Positions 23,706-31,872 are shown, counted from the first letter of the stretch. The stretch is 64,000 nt of DNA from an uncultured Oscillospiraceae bacterium (GCA_947623745.1 CANQHN010000010.1:17576-81575); one strand, 5' to 3'. A program made the numbers and translations. Notes: generated by a model from the letters alone, not told the origin.

Positions 23706-24181
23706 GTTGACTCCTCCTTTATGGTTTTTCCATCCAGTACGGCGCGGACCAGGGTCTCCCCCCGGTAGCACAGCTTCAGGGAGAAGAAGGGGACGTCCCG
23801 GCCGATCAGGTCCAGGAAGATGGCGTCCCCCTCCCAGTGGGGCAGCTCCAGCAGACGGGGCCAGGGGACCCACTCCAGCACCCCCTCGTCGCACTCCCGG
23901 GGCTCCCCGGTGAAGCCGTCGGCGGTGAACAGGTGCATATACTCGGTCTCCCACTGGTCAGACACGAAGGTGACCAGCCCCCGGTAGCGGTAGCTGGTGA
24001 GCTCCAGCCCCGTCTCCTCCCGGACCTCCCGCAGCAGGCAGTCCTCCGGGCTCTCCTTGTCCTCGAACTTGCCGCCCACGCCGATCCACTTGTCCCGGTT
24101 GAGGTCGTTCTCCTTCTTGACCCGGTGGAGCATCAGGCAGTCCCCGCCCCGCCGGATGTAGCACAGTGTGGTGTTGCGCAT
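23702..24181 (-). CDS. Nudix hydrolase (MutT/YtkD-like)
   Basis: A 159-aa pyrophosphohydrolase. The Nudix box is complete: GGKFEDKESPEDCLLREVREETGLEL. It starts MRNTTLCYIRRGGDCLMLHRVKKENDLNRDKWIGVGG, typical of the 8-oxo-dGTP diphosphatase/MutT group that cleans oxidised nucleotides, although the substrate cannot be fixed by sequence. The start is ATG 24181 after GGAAGGGCGG; the track extends 115 residues upstream across the divergent promoter region without support. It is first of a two-gene operon with the 79-aa protein. Confidence 0.88.
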   Translation of the reverse strand: MRNTTLCYIRRGGDCLMLHRVKKENDLNRDKWIGVGGKFEDKESPEDCLLREVREETGLELTSYRYRGLVTFVSDQWETEYMHLFTADGFTGEPRECDEGVLEWVPWPRLLELPHWEGDAIFLDLIGRDVPFFSLKLCYRGETLVRAVLDGKTIKEEST

Positions 24182-24210
24182 GGCCGCGCCGCCCTTCCGC
24201 AGTTTTCTCC

Positions 24211-24239
24211 AGTATAGCACGGACGGCCCAAAAGGGCAA
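24211..24239 (-). promoter_or_regulatory. Promoter of the Nudix operon
   Basis: Minus strand TTGCCC, 17 nt, extended -10 TGCTATACT. Confidence 0.78.
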
Positions 24240-24266
24240 GCGCCCGGCGGGCGGGAACGGTTTCCG

Positions 24267-24295
24267 TTGACAGGGCGGGGGAACTGTGCTACCTT
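24267..24295 (+). promoter_or_regulatory. Promoter of the sdpR-sdpI-like operon
   Basis: A perfect TTGACA, 17 nt, extended -10 TGCTACCTT. The start point falls in or next to the inverted repeat at 24298. Confidence 0.7.
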
Positions 24296-24297
24296 AT

Positions 24298-24317
24298 ATT
24301 TAACCAAAAAGTTAAAT
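24298..24317 (+). promoter_or_regulatory. Probable ArsR/SdpR operator
   Basis: A perfect inverted repeat ATTTAAC-6 nt-GTTAAAT lies over the predicted transcription start and before the ArsR-type gene. This is the usual place for autorepressor binding. Confidence 0.65.
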
Positions 24318-24332
24318 GGGAGAGAGGACACG

Positions 24333-24602
24333 TTGGGTCTGCAAAACACGCTGAAAGCTCTGTCCGACCCCACCCGGCGGGAGATTTTGAACCTCTTGAA
24401 AGGCGGCCCCCTGCCGGCGGGGGAGCTGGCGGGCCGGTTCGAGATGTCTGGGGCGGCGGTGTCCAAGCACTTGTCGGTGCTGAGAGAGGCGGGGCTGGTC
24501 CGGGACCGGCGGGAGGGCCGGTCCATTATCTACGAGCTGAACGCCTCGGTGCTGGAGGAGGTCATGCTGTGGCTGCGCGATCTGAGGGGGGACGGAACAT
24601 GA
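24333..24602 (+). CDS. ArsR-family repressor, SdpR-like
   Basis: An 89-aa winged-helix repressor: LKALSDPTRREILNLLKGG, then the recognition helix SGAAVSKHLSVLREAGLV and the wing REGRSIIYELN. It lacks the Cys metal-binding motif of ArsR/CadC sensors, fitting the SdpR-type branch. The start is TTG 24333 after GAGAGG, the usual length for the group; no in-frame ATG is available. It overlaps the next gene, an SdpI-like membrane protein, by ATGA. In Bacillus subtilis SdpI sequesters SdpR when the SdpC toxin is present; here no sdpABC toxin genes are visible. Confidence 0.88.
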   Translation: MGLQNTLKALSDPTRREILNLLKGGPLPAGELAGRFEMSGAAVSKHLSVLREAGLVRDRREGRSIIYELNASVLEEVMLWLRDLRGDGT

Positions 24603-25270
24603 AGAAGTATTATATCATCGCCGGAATTTTGACCGCTGTGGGGCTGATCGGCACGTTCATCGGCCTGTCCCTCCTGCCAGACATGGTGCCCGTCCACTAT
24701 AATTTTGCCGGCGAGGTGGACCGGATGGGCAGCAAGTATGAGATGCTGATCTCTCCCGCCATAGCGATCCTGTTCTGCAGCGTTTTCCTGCTGGTGGCCC
24801 GGTTCTCCAAGGATACCAAGGACGGGCGGCTCCAGCGGAAGATTTTCGCTGTTACGGGGATTTTTGAGCTGGCGCTGTTTTTCGGCATGGGGTTCTGGTT
24901 CCTGTATCTGGCCGGCCGGGCGGACCCCTCCGCCCCCGCTGTGGACGCCGGGGTGCTGCTCAAGGGCTGCGGCATGTTCCTCGGGCTGATGCTCATCATC
25001 CTGGGGAACTTCATGCCCAAGGCCCGGCGCAACGCCTTTTACGGCCTGCGGGTGCTCTGGACCATGGACAGCGAGGCGGTGTGGCAGCGCAGCCAGCGGT
25101 TCTCCGGCATCGCCGCCGTGGCGGCCGGGATATTGACCGTCGCGCTGTCCCTCGTCCTGCCGGGGATGTGGGCCGTGGCCGGGGTGATCGGCGTGCCTCT
25201 GGTGTGGGTGGTCGTGTCGCTGGCGGTGTCCTGGCGGTACGCCCGGAAGGAGAAGACTGGGCGGAGGTAG
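24599..25270 (+). CDS. SdpI/DUF1648-family membrane protein
   Basis: A 223-aa protein with about six transmembrane segments. The first ends in the DUF1648 signature MVPVHYNFAGEVDRMGSK after GLSLLPD. The SdpI domain follows (GNFMPKARRNAFYGLRVLWTMDSEAVWQRSQRFSG), matching immunity/signal-transduction proteins of the SdpI type. It is translated from ATG 24599 overlapping the repressor stop. It probably controls the repressor by membrane sequestration (inference from SdpRI). There is no clear terminator after it before the next small gene. Confidence 0.88.
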   Translation: MKKYYIIAGILTAVGLIGTFIGLSLLPDMVPVHYNFAGEVDRMGSKYEMLISPAIAILFCSVFLLVARFSKDTKDGRLQRKIFAVTGIFELALFFGMGFWFLYLAGRADPSAPAVDAGVLLKGCGMFLGLMLIILGNFMPKARRNAFYGLRVLWTMDSEAVWQRSQRFSGIAAVAAGILTVALSLVLPGMWAVAGVIGVPLVWVVVSLAVSWRYARKEKTGRR

Positions 25271-25348
25271 CCGCCCGGGCCGAAAAAGGAAGAGAGGAAG
25301 TTTTTTCAAGGCTGGGTGTACGCGGCCGTGCACATCTTTGGGGGCAAA

Positions 25349-25368
25349 GCACATATACTGGTATGTGC
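25349..25368 (+). promoter_or_regulatory. -10 box inside an inverted repeat upstream of the 36-aa gene
   Basis: A perfect inverted repeat GCACATA-6 nt-TATGTGC contains a TATACT -10 box (25354-25359). A good -35 is not seen, so control by a binding protein is plausible. Confidence 0.45.
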
Positions 25369-25392
25369 GACAAAAACCAGAGGAGGTGCGCC

Positions 25393-25503
25393 ATGGACGA
25401 TACGCGGAACATCCAACTCCCGCGGCCGCCGGAGCCGCCGCCGACGGAGGACCTGGACGACTGGATCTTCCGGGGAGAGGGCTGGCTGGCCAGCGACCGA
25501 TAG
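25393..25503 (+). CDS. 36-aa small protein, Pro/Asp-rich, unknown
   Basis: A very short gene below the size of most annotations. It has an ideal ribosome site (AGAGGAGGTGCGCC then ATG), its own -10 in an inverted repeat upstream and a terminator just after its stop. The product is polar and acidic, with a PRPPEPPPTEDLDDW core and no signal or membrane segment, so it is likely cytoplasmic and intrinsically disordered. I do not recognise a family. The flanking signals are the main argument that it is expressed. Confidence 0.6.
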   Translation: MDDTRNIQLPRPPEPPPTEDLDDWIFRGEGWLASDR

Positions 25504-25505
25504 AG

Positions 25506-25533
25506 GCTGTCTCGCTTGCGGGGCAGCTTTTTT
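25506..25533 (+). terminator. Terminator after the 36-aa gene
   Basis: A 9-bp stem with two G-U pairs and a CTTG loop, followed by TTTTTTGTT. Confidence 0.75.
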
Positions 25534-25554
25534 GTTCCACCGGGCGGGTTTTCC

Positions 25555-25583
25555 TTTACTTTTTTCCTGGCCTCGGATATAAT
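25555..25583 (+). promoter_or_regulatory. Promoter of prfB
   Basis: TTTACT, 17 nt, perfect TATAAT. Confidence 0.75.
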
Positions 25584-25619
25584 AAAAAAACAAAACGGAT
25601 ATGAAGGAGTTTACCGCAC

Positions 25620-26741
25620 ATGCTCCAGTTTGACGAGTACAAAGTGAAGCTGAACAATCTCTCCCCCGCGCTGGAGGACCTGGCCCGGGCCCTGGATCTG
25701 GAGGGGGCGGAGCGGGAGCTGGACATGCTCCAGGCCGAGTCCGCCGCCGACGGGTTCTGGGACAACCTGGACAAGGCACAGAAGGTGCAGCAGCGCATCC
25801 GGAACCTCCAGGGCAAGGTGGACAGCCAGAAGAAGCGCCAGAGCCAGTGGGACGACCTGATGGCCCTGTGCGAGATGGGCAACGAGTTCGAGGACGAGTC
25901 TCTCATCCCGGAGCTGGAGGAGGGCTACGCCAAGCTGGAGGAGGAGATGGAGAGCGCCCGGCTCCAGACCCTGCTCACCGGGGAGTACGACGCCTCCAAC
26001 GTCATCCTCACCATCCACCCCGGCGCCGGCGGCACCGAGGCCCAGGACTGGGCCCAGATGCTCTACCGCATGTACACCCGCTGGACCGAGCGCCACGGCA
26101 TGACCTACCAGATCATGGACTACCAGGAGGGGGACGAGGCGGGCATCAAGTCGGCCACCATCATGATCGAGGGGGAGAACGCCTACGGCTATCTGCGGGG
26201 GGAGCACGGGGTGCACCGCTTGGTGCGGGTGTCCCCCTTCGACGCCAACGCCAGAAGGCAGACCTCCTTCGCCTCGGTGGAGGTCATGCCCGACCTGCCC
26301 GAGGACGCGGACATCGAGATCCGGCCCGAGGACATCGAGATGCAGGTCTACCGGGCCAGCGGCGCCGGCGGCCAGCACATCAACAAGACCTCCTCCGCCG
26401 TCCGCCTCATCCACAAGCCCACCGGCATCGTGGTGGCCAGCCAGCAGGAGCGCTCCCAGTTCCAGAACAAGGACAACTGTATGAAGATGCTCCGGGCCAA
26501 GCTGGTGGAGCTGCAGATGCAGGAGAAGGCGGAGAAGATCTCCGACCTGAAGGGCGTGCAGCTGAAGATCGAGTGGGGCAGCCAGATCCGCTCCTACGTC
26601 TTTATGCCCTACCAGCTGGTGAAGGACAACCGCACCGCCTATGAGACCAGCGGCATCAACGGCGTCATGGACGGCGACTTGGACGGGTTCATCAACGCAT
26701 ACCTCACCTGCGAGGCCACGGGCAACTGGGCCACAAAATAA
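25620..26741 (+). CDS. prfB: Peptide chain release factor 2
   Basis: A 373-aa class I release factor that reads UGA and UAA stops. The stop-codon recognition tripeptide SPF (VRVSPFDANARRQTSF) and the peptidyl-hydrolysis GGQ (GAGGQHINKTSSAVR) are intact. In most bacteria the gene has an in-frame UGA near codon 25 and needs a +1 frameshift. Here the N-terminal helix runs unbroken through LARALDLEGAERELDM in a single frame, so the autoregulatory frameshift is absent. The start is ATG 25620, ten bases after GAAGGAG. Confidence 0.97.
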   Translation: MLQFDEYKVKLNNLSPALEDLARALDLEGAERELDMLQAESAADGFWDNLDKAQKVQQRIRNLQGKVDSQKKRQSQWDDLMALCEMGNEFEDESLIPELEEGYAKLEEEMESARLQTLLTGEYDASNVILTIHPGAGGTEAQDWAQMLYRMYTRWTERHGMTYQIMDYQEGDEAGIKSATIMIEGENAYGYLRGEHGVHRLVRVSPFDANARRQTSFASVEVMPDLPEDADIEIRPEDIEMQVYRASGAGGQHINKTSSAVRLIHKPTGIVVASQQERSQFQNKDNCMKMLRAKLVELQMQEKAEKISDLKGVQLKIEWGSQIRSYVFMPYQLVKDNRTAYETSGINGVMDGDLDGFINAYLTCEATGNWATK

Positions 26742-26748
26742 CAAGCAG

Positions 26749-26781
26749 GCGCGGGCGGCTGTGCCGTCCGCGCTTATTTTA
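26749..26781 (+). terminator. Terminator after prfB
   Basis: An 11-bp GC stem with one G-U pair and a 3-nt loop, followed by TTATTTTA. Confidence 0.78.
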
Positions 26782-26800
26782 TGCCATCTGCGCCGTTTCG

Positions 26801-26829
26801 TTGCATTTTTGACCGTCCGGCGCTATAAT
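26801..26829 (+). promoter_or_regulatory. Promoter of the AIM24-family gene
   Basis: TTGCAT, 17 nt, perfect TATAAT. Confidence 0.8.
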
Positions 26830-26875
26830 TTTACTATATCCGCCCTTGAGCGGAACAGAGAAAGGTGGAGTTACA

Positions 26876-27553
26876 GTGGAATACAAAATCGTTGGCGAGC
26901 CGATGCCCGTGGTCATCTGTGACCTGGCCGGCGGGGAGTCCATGATCACCGAGAAGGGCTCCATGGTGTGGATGAGCCCCAATATGGATATGCAGACCTC
27001 CGCTGGCGGCATCGGCAAGGCCTTCGGCCGGATGTTCTCCGGCGAGGCCATGTTCCAGAATATCTATACCGCCCAGGGCGGCCCCGGCATGGTCGCCTTC
27101 GGCGCCAGCTTCCCCGGCTCCATCCGGGCCATCCAGGTCTCCCCCGACCGGCCCCTGGTGCTCCAGAAGTCCGCCTTCCTGGCCGCCGAGCAGGGGGTGG
27201 AGCTGTCCATCTTCTTCCAAAAGAAGGTGGCCGCCGGGTTCTTCGGCGGCGAGGGCTTCATCATGCAGAAGCTCACCGGCAGCGGCACCGCCTTTGTGGA
27301 GATCGACGGCTCCGCGGTGGAGTACGACCTGAAGGCCGGCGAGACCCTCATCGTGGACACCGGCAACCTGGCCATGATGGACGCCTCCTGCTCCATCGAC
27401 ATCCAGACGGTGAAGGGCGTGAAGAACAAGCTCTTCGGCGGCGAGGGGTTCTTCAACACCGTGGTCACCGGGCCCGGCCATGTGGTCCTCCAGACCATGC
27501 CGCTGAGCAGCTTTGCCGGCTCCATCGCCTCTGTGCTGCCCAGCTCGAAGTGA
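26876..27553 (+). CDS. AIM24/TIGR00266-family protein
   Basis: A 225-aa cytoplasmic beta-sandwich protein. It has the family pattern: MVWMSPNMDMQTSAGG, then MFSGEAMFQNIYTAQGG, FLAAEQGVELSIFFQKKV and FGGEGFFNTVVTGPGHVVLQTMP. Members are widespread in Firmicutes and Archaea, named after the yeast mitochondrial AIM24, but have no proven biochemical role. The start chosen is GTG 26876 (ribosome site AAAGGTGGAG), which gives VEYKIVGEPMPVV. The ATG-less extension in the track lies between promoter and ribosome site. It is monocistronic. Confidence 0.88.
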   Translation: MEYKIVGEPMPVVICDLAGGESMITEKGSMVWMSPNMDMQTSAGGIGKAFGRMFSGEAMFQNIYTAQGGPGMVAFGASFPGSIRAIQVSPDRPLVLQKSAFLAAEQGVELSIFFQKKVAAGFFGGEGFIMQKLTGSGTAFVEIDGSAVEYDLKAGETLIVDTGNLAMMDASCSIDIQTVKGVKNKLFGGEGFFNTVVTGPGHVVLQTMPLSSFAGSIASVLPSSK

Positions 27554-27567
27554 GCAAAAAAAGCGTG

Positions 27568-27603
27568 AAAAAGCTCCGGGAGCATCCGCTCCCGGAGCTT
27601 TTT
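27568..27603. terminator. Bidirectional terminator AIM24 / FAH
   Basis: A perfect 16-bp stem with AAAAA and TTTTT arms and a 4-nt loop. Confidence 0.9.
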
Positions 27604-27619
27604 GCTGTCTAATGTCTAA

Positions 27620-28393
27620 TCAGATTTCCGCCTCCACAGGGTTGACGAGGGCGCCGATGCCCTCGATGCGCATCTCCATCACGTCGCCGGGCTTGACCGG
27701 GCCCACGCCGGAGGGGGTGCCGGTGAAGATCACGTCCCCCGGCTCCAGGGTCATGGCCTGGGACAGGTAGCTGACCAGGAACGGGGCGTCGAAGATCAGG
27801 TTTTTGGTGTTGGAGTGCTGCTTGCGCTCCCCATTGACATAGCTGGAGATGTTCAGCCCCGCCGCCGGGTCGATCTCCGTCTCGATCCACGGGCCCAGGG
27901 GGGAGAAGGTGTCGAAGCCCTTGCACACCCCCCACTGGCAGGTGGGGGACTGCAAATCCCGGGCTGTGACGTCGTTGCCGATGGTGTAGCCCAGGATGTA
28001 GCCGGGGGCCATCTCCCGGGAGACGTGCCGGGCCCGGCGGCCGATGACGATCACCAGCTCCGCCTCGTACTCCACCTGGTGGGTGAGAGCCTTGGGGCAT
28101 AGCACCGGCCGGCCGGGGTCGGTCAGGCTGCTGTTGGGCTTCAGGAAGATGTTGGGCTCGGTGGGGATGGGGCGGTTGAACTCCTCGGCGTGGTCCCGGT
28201 AGTTGAAGCCCATGGCCAGGATCTTGGTGGGCAGGCAGGGCGTGAGCAGCTCCAGCTCCTCCAGGTGCCTGCGCTGGCCCGTGGGGGCCCACTTGCCGAA
28301 GGGCGTGCCGGTGAGGATCTGGACGGTGGTATCGCTCTCCATCTTGCCGTAGATGGGGGCGTGTCTGCCGCGGAAACGAACAAAGCGGGCCAT
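27620..28393 (-). CDS. Fumarylacetoacetate hydrolase (FAH) family protein
   Basis: A 257-aa protein of the FAH superfamily, which includes fumarylpyruvate hydrolases, 2-hydroxyhepta-2,4-diene-1,7-dioate isomerases and oxaloacetate decarboxylases. The core reads KILAMGFNYRDHAEEF, FLKPNSSLTDPG, VEYEAELVIVIGRR (metal Glu-x-Glu), YTIGNDVTARDLQ, KGFDTFSPLGPWI and IFTGTPSGVGPVKPGD. No aromatic-degradation genes are nearby, so the substrate is open; a general 2-oxo-acid or oxaloacetate role is possible. The start is ATG 28393 after AAGGAGG. It is monocistronic with its own promoter. Confidence 0.88.
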   Translation of the reverse strand: MARFVRFRGRHAPIYGKMESDTTVQILTGTPFGKWAPTGQRRHLEELELLTPCLPTKILAMGFNYRDHAEEFNRPIPTEPNIFLKPNSSLTDPGRPVLCPKALTHQVEYEAELVIVIGRRARHVSREMAPGYILGYTIGNDVTARDLQSPTCQWGVCKGFDTFSPLGPWIETEIDPAAGLNISSYVNGERKQHSNTKNLIFDAPFLVSYLSQAMTLEPGDVIFTGTPSGVGPVKPGDVMEMRIEGIGALVNPVEAEI

Positions 28394-28422
28394 AGCGATT
28401 CCTCCTTAGTGCTGTTTGTTCT

Positions 28423-28451
28423 AGTGTACCGCGATATGGGAGAAAAGGCAA
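28423..28451 (-). promoter_or_regulatory. Promoter of the FAH gene
   Basis: Minus strand TTGCCT, 17 nt, TACACT. Confidence 0.7.
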
Positions 28452-28529
28452 GGACAATTTGCGGCGGGCTGTTTGGGAAAAAATCCGGACAGCCCTCCTG
28501 TTCCGACCTGGTTCTTCCAATATATGGAA

Positions 28530-28535
28530 TATAAT
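28530..28535 (+). promoter_or_regulatory. -10 box upstream of spoIIE
   Basis: A perfect TATAAT without a recognisable -35 at 16-18 nt, beside the inverted repeat TTCCA-atata-TGGAA (28515-28529). A poor -35 would fit activator-dependent use, as for Spo0A-controlled spoIIE in Bacillus, but no clear Spo0A box was found. Confidence 0.4.
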
Positions 28536-28587
28536 GGCATTCCAATCGCCCGGGACAAGCCCCGGGAGCACATAGGAGGAGAGGGTC

Positions 28588-30915
28588 ATGGCGGCCAGAG
28601 AGGATATTCAGGCAAAGCTGGGGAAACTGCGCGGGGCGGCGGTCCGGACCGGCCGGGCGGGCGCGCCGGCGGCGGGGCTGCTGGCCGAGGTGGGCATCCA
28701 CGCCCTGCTGGGCGCAGTGCTCTCCGGGGCGGTGATCTTCGGCTCCTGCGCCCCCTTCGGCGTGGCGATGGTGGCCGCGTCCGGCACCGGGCTGTGCGGG
28801 GCGGGAGCGCTGGTGGGGGCCGGATTCGGCTACTTGATGCTGCTCCGCTTTTCCGACGCGCTGCGCTACCTGTCCGCCTGCATCCTCACCTTCGCCGTGG
28901 CCTTCGCCTTTTACGACGTGAAGCTGCTACGCCGGCCCTGGAGCATGGCGGTGATCGCCGGGCTGATGGACGGCTGTACCGGCTTTGTCTACCTGGCCCA
29001 GGGGGGCTGGCGGCCCGCGGAGGTGCTGTTTTTCCTCCTGGAGCTGGCCGCCGCCGTGGGGGCGACCTACTGCTTCCGGCAGGTGCTGCTGCCTCTGCGC
29101 CAGGCCAGGGAGGACCGGGAGATGACCGACCGGCGGCGGTTCTCCCTGCTGGTGATGACCTGCTGTGTGCTGATCTCCCTGTCCGGGCTGGAGCTGGGCG
29201 GGGCCGTCTCCCTGGGGCGGGCCCTAGCCGCGGCGGCTGCTCTGGCCGGCGCGTGGAAGGGGGGACCGTCGGTGGGGGCCGTGCTGGGGCTGTACCTGGG
29301 CCTGTCCATGGATATGGCCGGGACCGGCACGCCGGTGTACGCCATGGCCTGGGGCGCAGCGGCCCTGGCTGCCGGGGCCTGCCGGAAGAAGGGGCGCCCG
29401 GCCGCTGCAGTGGCCTTCGTGTGCGCCAACGCCGCCGCCACCGCATGGACCTGGACCCAGGGGGCGCAGATGTCCATCCTGTATGAGGTGTTCCTGGGCT
29501 CCGTGGCCTTTGCGGCTGTGCCGGAGCGGCTGTGGCGGAGCGTCACCCCGCTGGTGGCGCCGGAGCGGGAAACCGGGGCCAGCGGCTACGGCCAGCGGTA
29601 CGTCCGGGAGAAGCTGGAGGCCACCGCGCTGGCCTTCCGGGCCCTGTACGAGTCCCTGCGGGGGGCCTTCCGCGCCCCACCCAACGACAACAACGTGGCG
29701 GTGGTCTTTGACCGGGCGGCCTGCCGGGTGTGCCGGAAGTGCTCCCTGCGGGACAGCTGCTGGGAGCGAGGGTACGTGAACACCTACAACGCCCTCAACG
29801 ACGCCACCGCGGCCATGCTGGAGCGGGGCCGGGGGGAGCCGGGGGACTTCCCCCGGCACTTCGCCGACCACTGCATCCACTTCGGTCCCTTCCTGGAGGC
29901 GGTCAACCAGGAGTTGTCCGCCCTGTTCACCCGGAGGCAGTACAGCGGCCGCCTGCGGGAGAGCCGCATGGCGGTGGCCAGGCAGTACGCCCAGCTGGGG
30001 GCGCTGCTGGACCGGGCGGCGGCGGAGCTGGGCCGGGAGCTGGTGCCCGACCTGCCCGGGGAGCGCCGCCTGCGCCAATACCTGGCCGCCCGGGGGCTGG
30101 AGCTGGAGGTGGCGGTGTTCCGGGACGAGTACGGCCGCCTGCGCTGCCAGCTGCGGGGCGACGGCTGGCGGGAGCTGGCACGGGAGGAGGAGCTGTCCGG
30201 CCTGGAGCGCACCCTGGGGGTCCCCCTGCGGGCGGAGGCCCGGGAGGAGGAGCTGCTGCTCATCCAGCTGGAGCCGCTGATGGCGGTGGCCGGGGTGGCC
30301 GCCCGGAAGAAGGACGGCGAGACGGTCAGCGGCGACGCGGGCACCTACTTCAAGCGGGAGGACGGCACCCTGTATGTCCTGCTGTGCGACGGGATGGGCA
30401 GCGGCCCGCTGGCCAACCGGGAGAGCAGCCTGGCCGTGCGCCTGCTGGAGCAGTTCCTCCAGGCCGGGGTGGAGACGGAGCACGCCCTGAACACCCTGAA
30501 CTCCGCCCTGGCCCTGCGGGGAGAGGAGCAGGGGGGGTTCACCACGGTGGATCTGTTGCAGGTGGACCTGTTCACCGGGGAGGGCAGCATCTACAAGCTG
30601 GGGGCCGCCCCCACCTACATCAAGCACGGGGACAGCGTGCGCAGGATCACGGGCAGCGCCCTGCCCGCCGGCCTCCAGGACCAGGACAGGGACCGCCCCG
30701 ACTGCACCCGCATCCGCCTGGAGCCGGAGGACTGCGTGCTCATGGTCAGCGACGGGGTGTCCGGCACGGGGGAGGACGACTGGGTGCGCCGCCGCCTGGC
30801 CGACTTCCGGGGGGACAGCCCCAAGGAGCTGGCCCGCAGCCTCATCACTGACAGCCCCGAGGGGGCCACCGACGACCGCACCGCCCTGGTGGTGCGCATC
30901 GCGAAGAGGGGATGA
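28588..30915 (+). CDS. spoIIE: Stage II sporulation protein E, PP2C-type phosphatase
   Basis: A 775-aa protein. The first 300 residues hold about ten membrane segments. A central cytoplasmic region contains a Cys-rich patch (CRVCRKCSLRDSC), and the C-terminal 200 residues are a PP2C/RsbU phosphatase (SGDAGTYFKRED, LLCDGMGSG, MVSDGV, DDRTALVVRI). SpoIIE dephosphorylates SpoIIAA to release sigma-F in the forespore and interacts with FtsZ at the polar septum. Length is near that of the Bacillus protein (827 aa). The start is ATG 28588 after AGGAGG. It strongly supports a spore-forming host. Confidence 0.93.
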   Translation: MAAREDIQAKLGKLRGAAVRTGRAGAPAAGLLAEVGIHALLGAVLSGAVIFGSCAPFGVAMVAASGTGLCGAGALVGAGFGYLMLLRFSDALRYLSACILTFAVAFAFYDVKLLRRPWSMAVIAGLMDGCTGFVYLAQGGWRPAEVLFFLLELAAAVGATYCFRQVLLPLRQAREDREMTDRRRFSLLVMTCCVLISLSGLELGGAVSLGRALAAAAALAGAWKGGPSVGAVLGLYLGLSMDMAGTGTPVYAMAWGAAALAAGACRKKGRPAAAVAFVCANAAATAWTWTQGAQMSILYEVFLGSVAFAAVPERLWRSVTPLVAPERETGASGYGQRYVREKLEATALAFRALYESLRGAFRAPPNDNNVAVVFDRAACRVCRKCSLRDSCWERGYVNTYNALNDATAAMLERGRGEPGDFPRHFADHCIHFGPFLEAVNQELSALFTRRQYSGRLRESRMAVARQYAQLGALLDRAAAELGRELVPDLPGERRLRQYLAARGLELEVAVFRDEYGRLRCQLRGDGWRELAREEELSGLERTLGVPLRAEAREEELLLIQLEPLMAVAGVAARKKDGETVSGDAGTYFKREDGTLYVLLCDGMGSGPLANRESSLAVRLLEQFLQAGVETEHALNTLNSALALRGEEQGGFTTVDLLQVDLFTGEGSIYKLGAAPTYIKHGDSVRRITGSALPAGLQDQDRDRPDCTRIRLEPEDCVLMVSDGVSGTGEDDWVRRRLADFRGDSPKELARSLITDSPEGATDDRTALVVRIAKRG

Positions 30916-30930
30916 ACGGAGAAGAAACGA

Positions 30931-30962
30931 GGGCCGCCGGCACAGCCGGCGGCCCAATTTTT
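30931..30962. terminator. Terminator after spoIIE
   Basis: A perfect 11-bp stem with loop aca, then AATTTTTAT. It borders the stop of the convergent YihY gene. Confidence 0.8.
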
Positions 30963-31815
30963 ATGCTTTGTGCCTTCGGCCCCACAGGACCTGCCACGCC
31001 GCCGCGCCCAGCAGCAGGATATTGCCGCACAGGTACAGCCACACCAGCAGGATGATCAGCGAGGCCAGGGAGCCGTAGAGCAGGGAGTAGCGGGAGGACA
31101 GGCCAATGAACCAGCCGAACAGGGCCGAGCAGCCCACCAGGGCCGCGGCGGCGAAGGCTGCGGCAAAGATCATGCCCCAGCCCCGCTGCTTTTTGGGCAG
31201 GCCCTCCCAGTAGAGGGCCAGCACGATCAGCAGCATGGCGCAGAACAGCAGCAGGTATTTCAGCCACAGCCACAGCTGGGACAGGGCGGACAGGGGGAGG
31301 GCGGCCAGCAGCGCCTGAGGCAGGTGGACCTCCAGCAGGTGGAAGAACCACTCCCCGGTGAAGATGACGATGATGGAGAGGTAGATGCCGGCCAGAAACA
31401 CCAGGGACAGGGCTATGCTCATCAGGAACCGCCCTATGTCCACTCTGGGTCTGCGGCCGCTGATCTCCTCCAGGGCGTGGAACAGGGTGCGCAGGCCCGC
31501 CGAGGCGGAGAACACGATGGCGGCTAGGGCGGCGGGGAGGACCGCCGGGGCGTAGGTGCGGGAGGCGTAGCTGAGAAAGTCCCGCATCACCCCCAGTCCC
31601 TCCCGGGGGAGCAGGCGGTCCAGACCCAGCAGGAACTGCTCCAGATTCAGGTGGAACAGGCCGATGAAGCAGTTGACGCACAGGAGCAGGGGAAAGAGGG
31701 TCAGGATCAAAAAGTAGGCCAGCGCCGCCGCGGACTGCGGCCCGCCGCACCGGCCGTAGACGTCCCACAGCTCCAGGGCGAATCGCACCGGCGGGAGTTC
31801 CAGCAGCTTTTTCAT
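30961..31815 (-). CDS. YihY/virulence factor BrkB family membrane protein
   Basis: A 284-aa integral membrane protein with about six helices. The family marks are AAALAYFLILTLFPLLLCVN in the first membrane segment, the conserved FSASAGLRTLFHALEEI, and the C-terminal YGSLASLIILLVWLYLCGNILLLGAA. Once thought to be ribonuclease BN, the family is now regarded as membrane proteins of unknown transport-related function. The start is ATG 31815 with AGGTG as ribosome site. It is monocistronic; its end abuts the spoIIE terminator. A promoter upstream is weak and was not called. Confidence 0.88.
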   Translation of the reverse strand: MKKLLELPPVRFALELWDVYGRCGGPQSAAALAYFLILTLFPLLLCVNCFIGLFHLNLEQFLLGLDRLLPREGLGVMRDFLSYASRTYAPAVLPAALAAIVFSASAGLRTLFHALEEISGRRPRVDIGRFLMSIALSLVFLAGIYLSIIVIFTGEWFFHLLEVHLPQALLAALPLSALSQLWLWLKYLLLFCAMLLIVLALYWEGLPKKQRGWGMIFAAAFAAAALVGCSALFGWFIGLSSRYSLLYGSLASLIILLVWLYLCGNILLLGAAAWQVLWGRRHKA

Positions 31816-31872
31816 GTCGTCACCTGCCCCCTGTAAGGATACAACGGGATGAACCGGAAATTTGCTGAAAAG

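Noticed and set aside
25620-25720. RF2 frameshift site
   Set aside because: No in-frame TGA or CTT slip site near codon 25; the frame is continuous.
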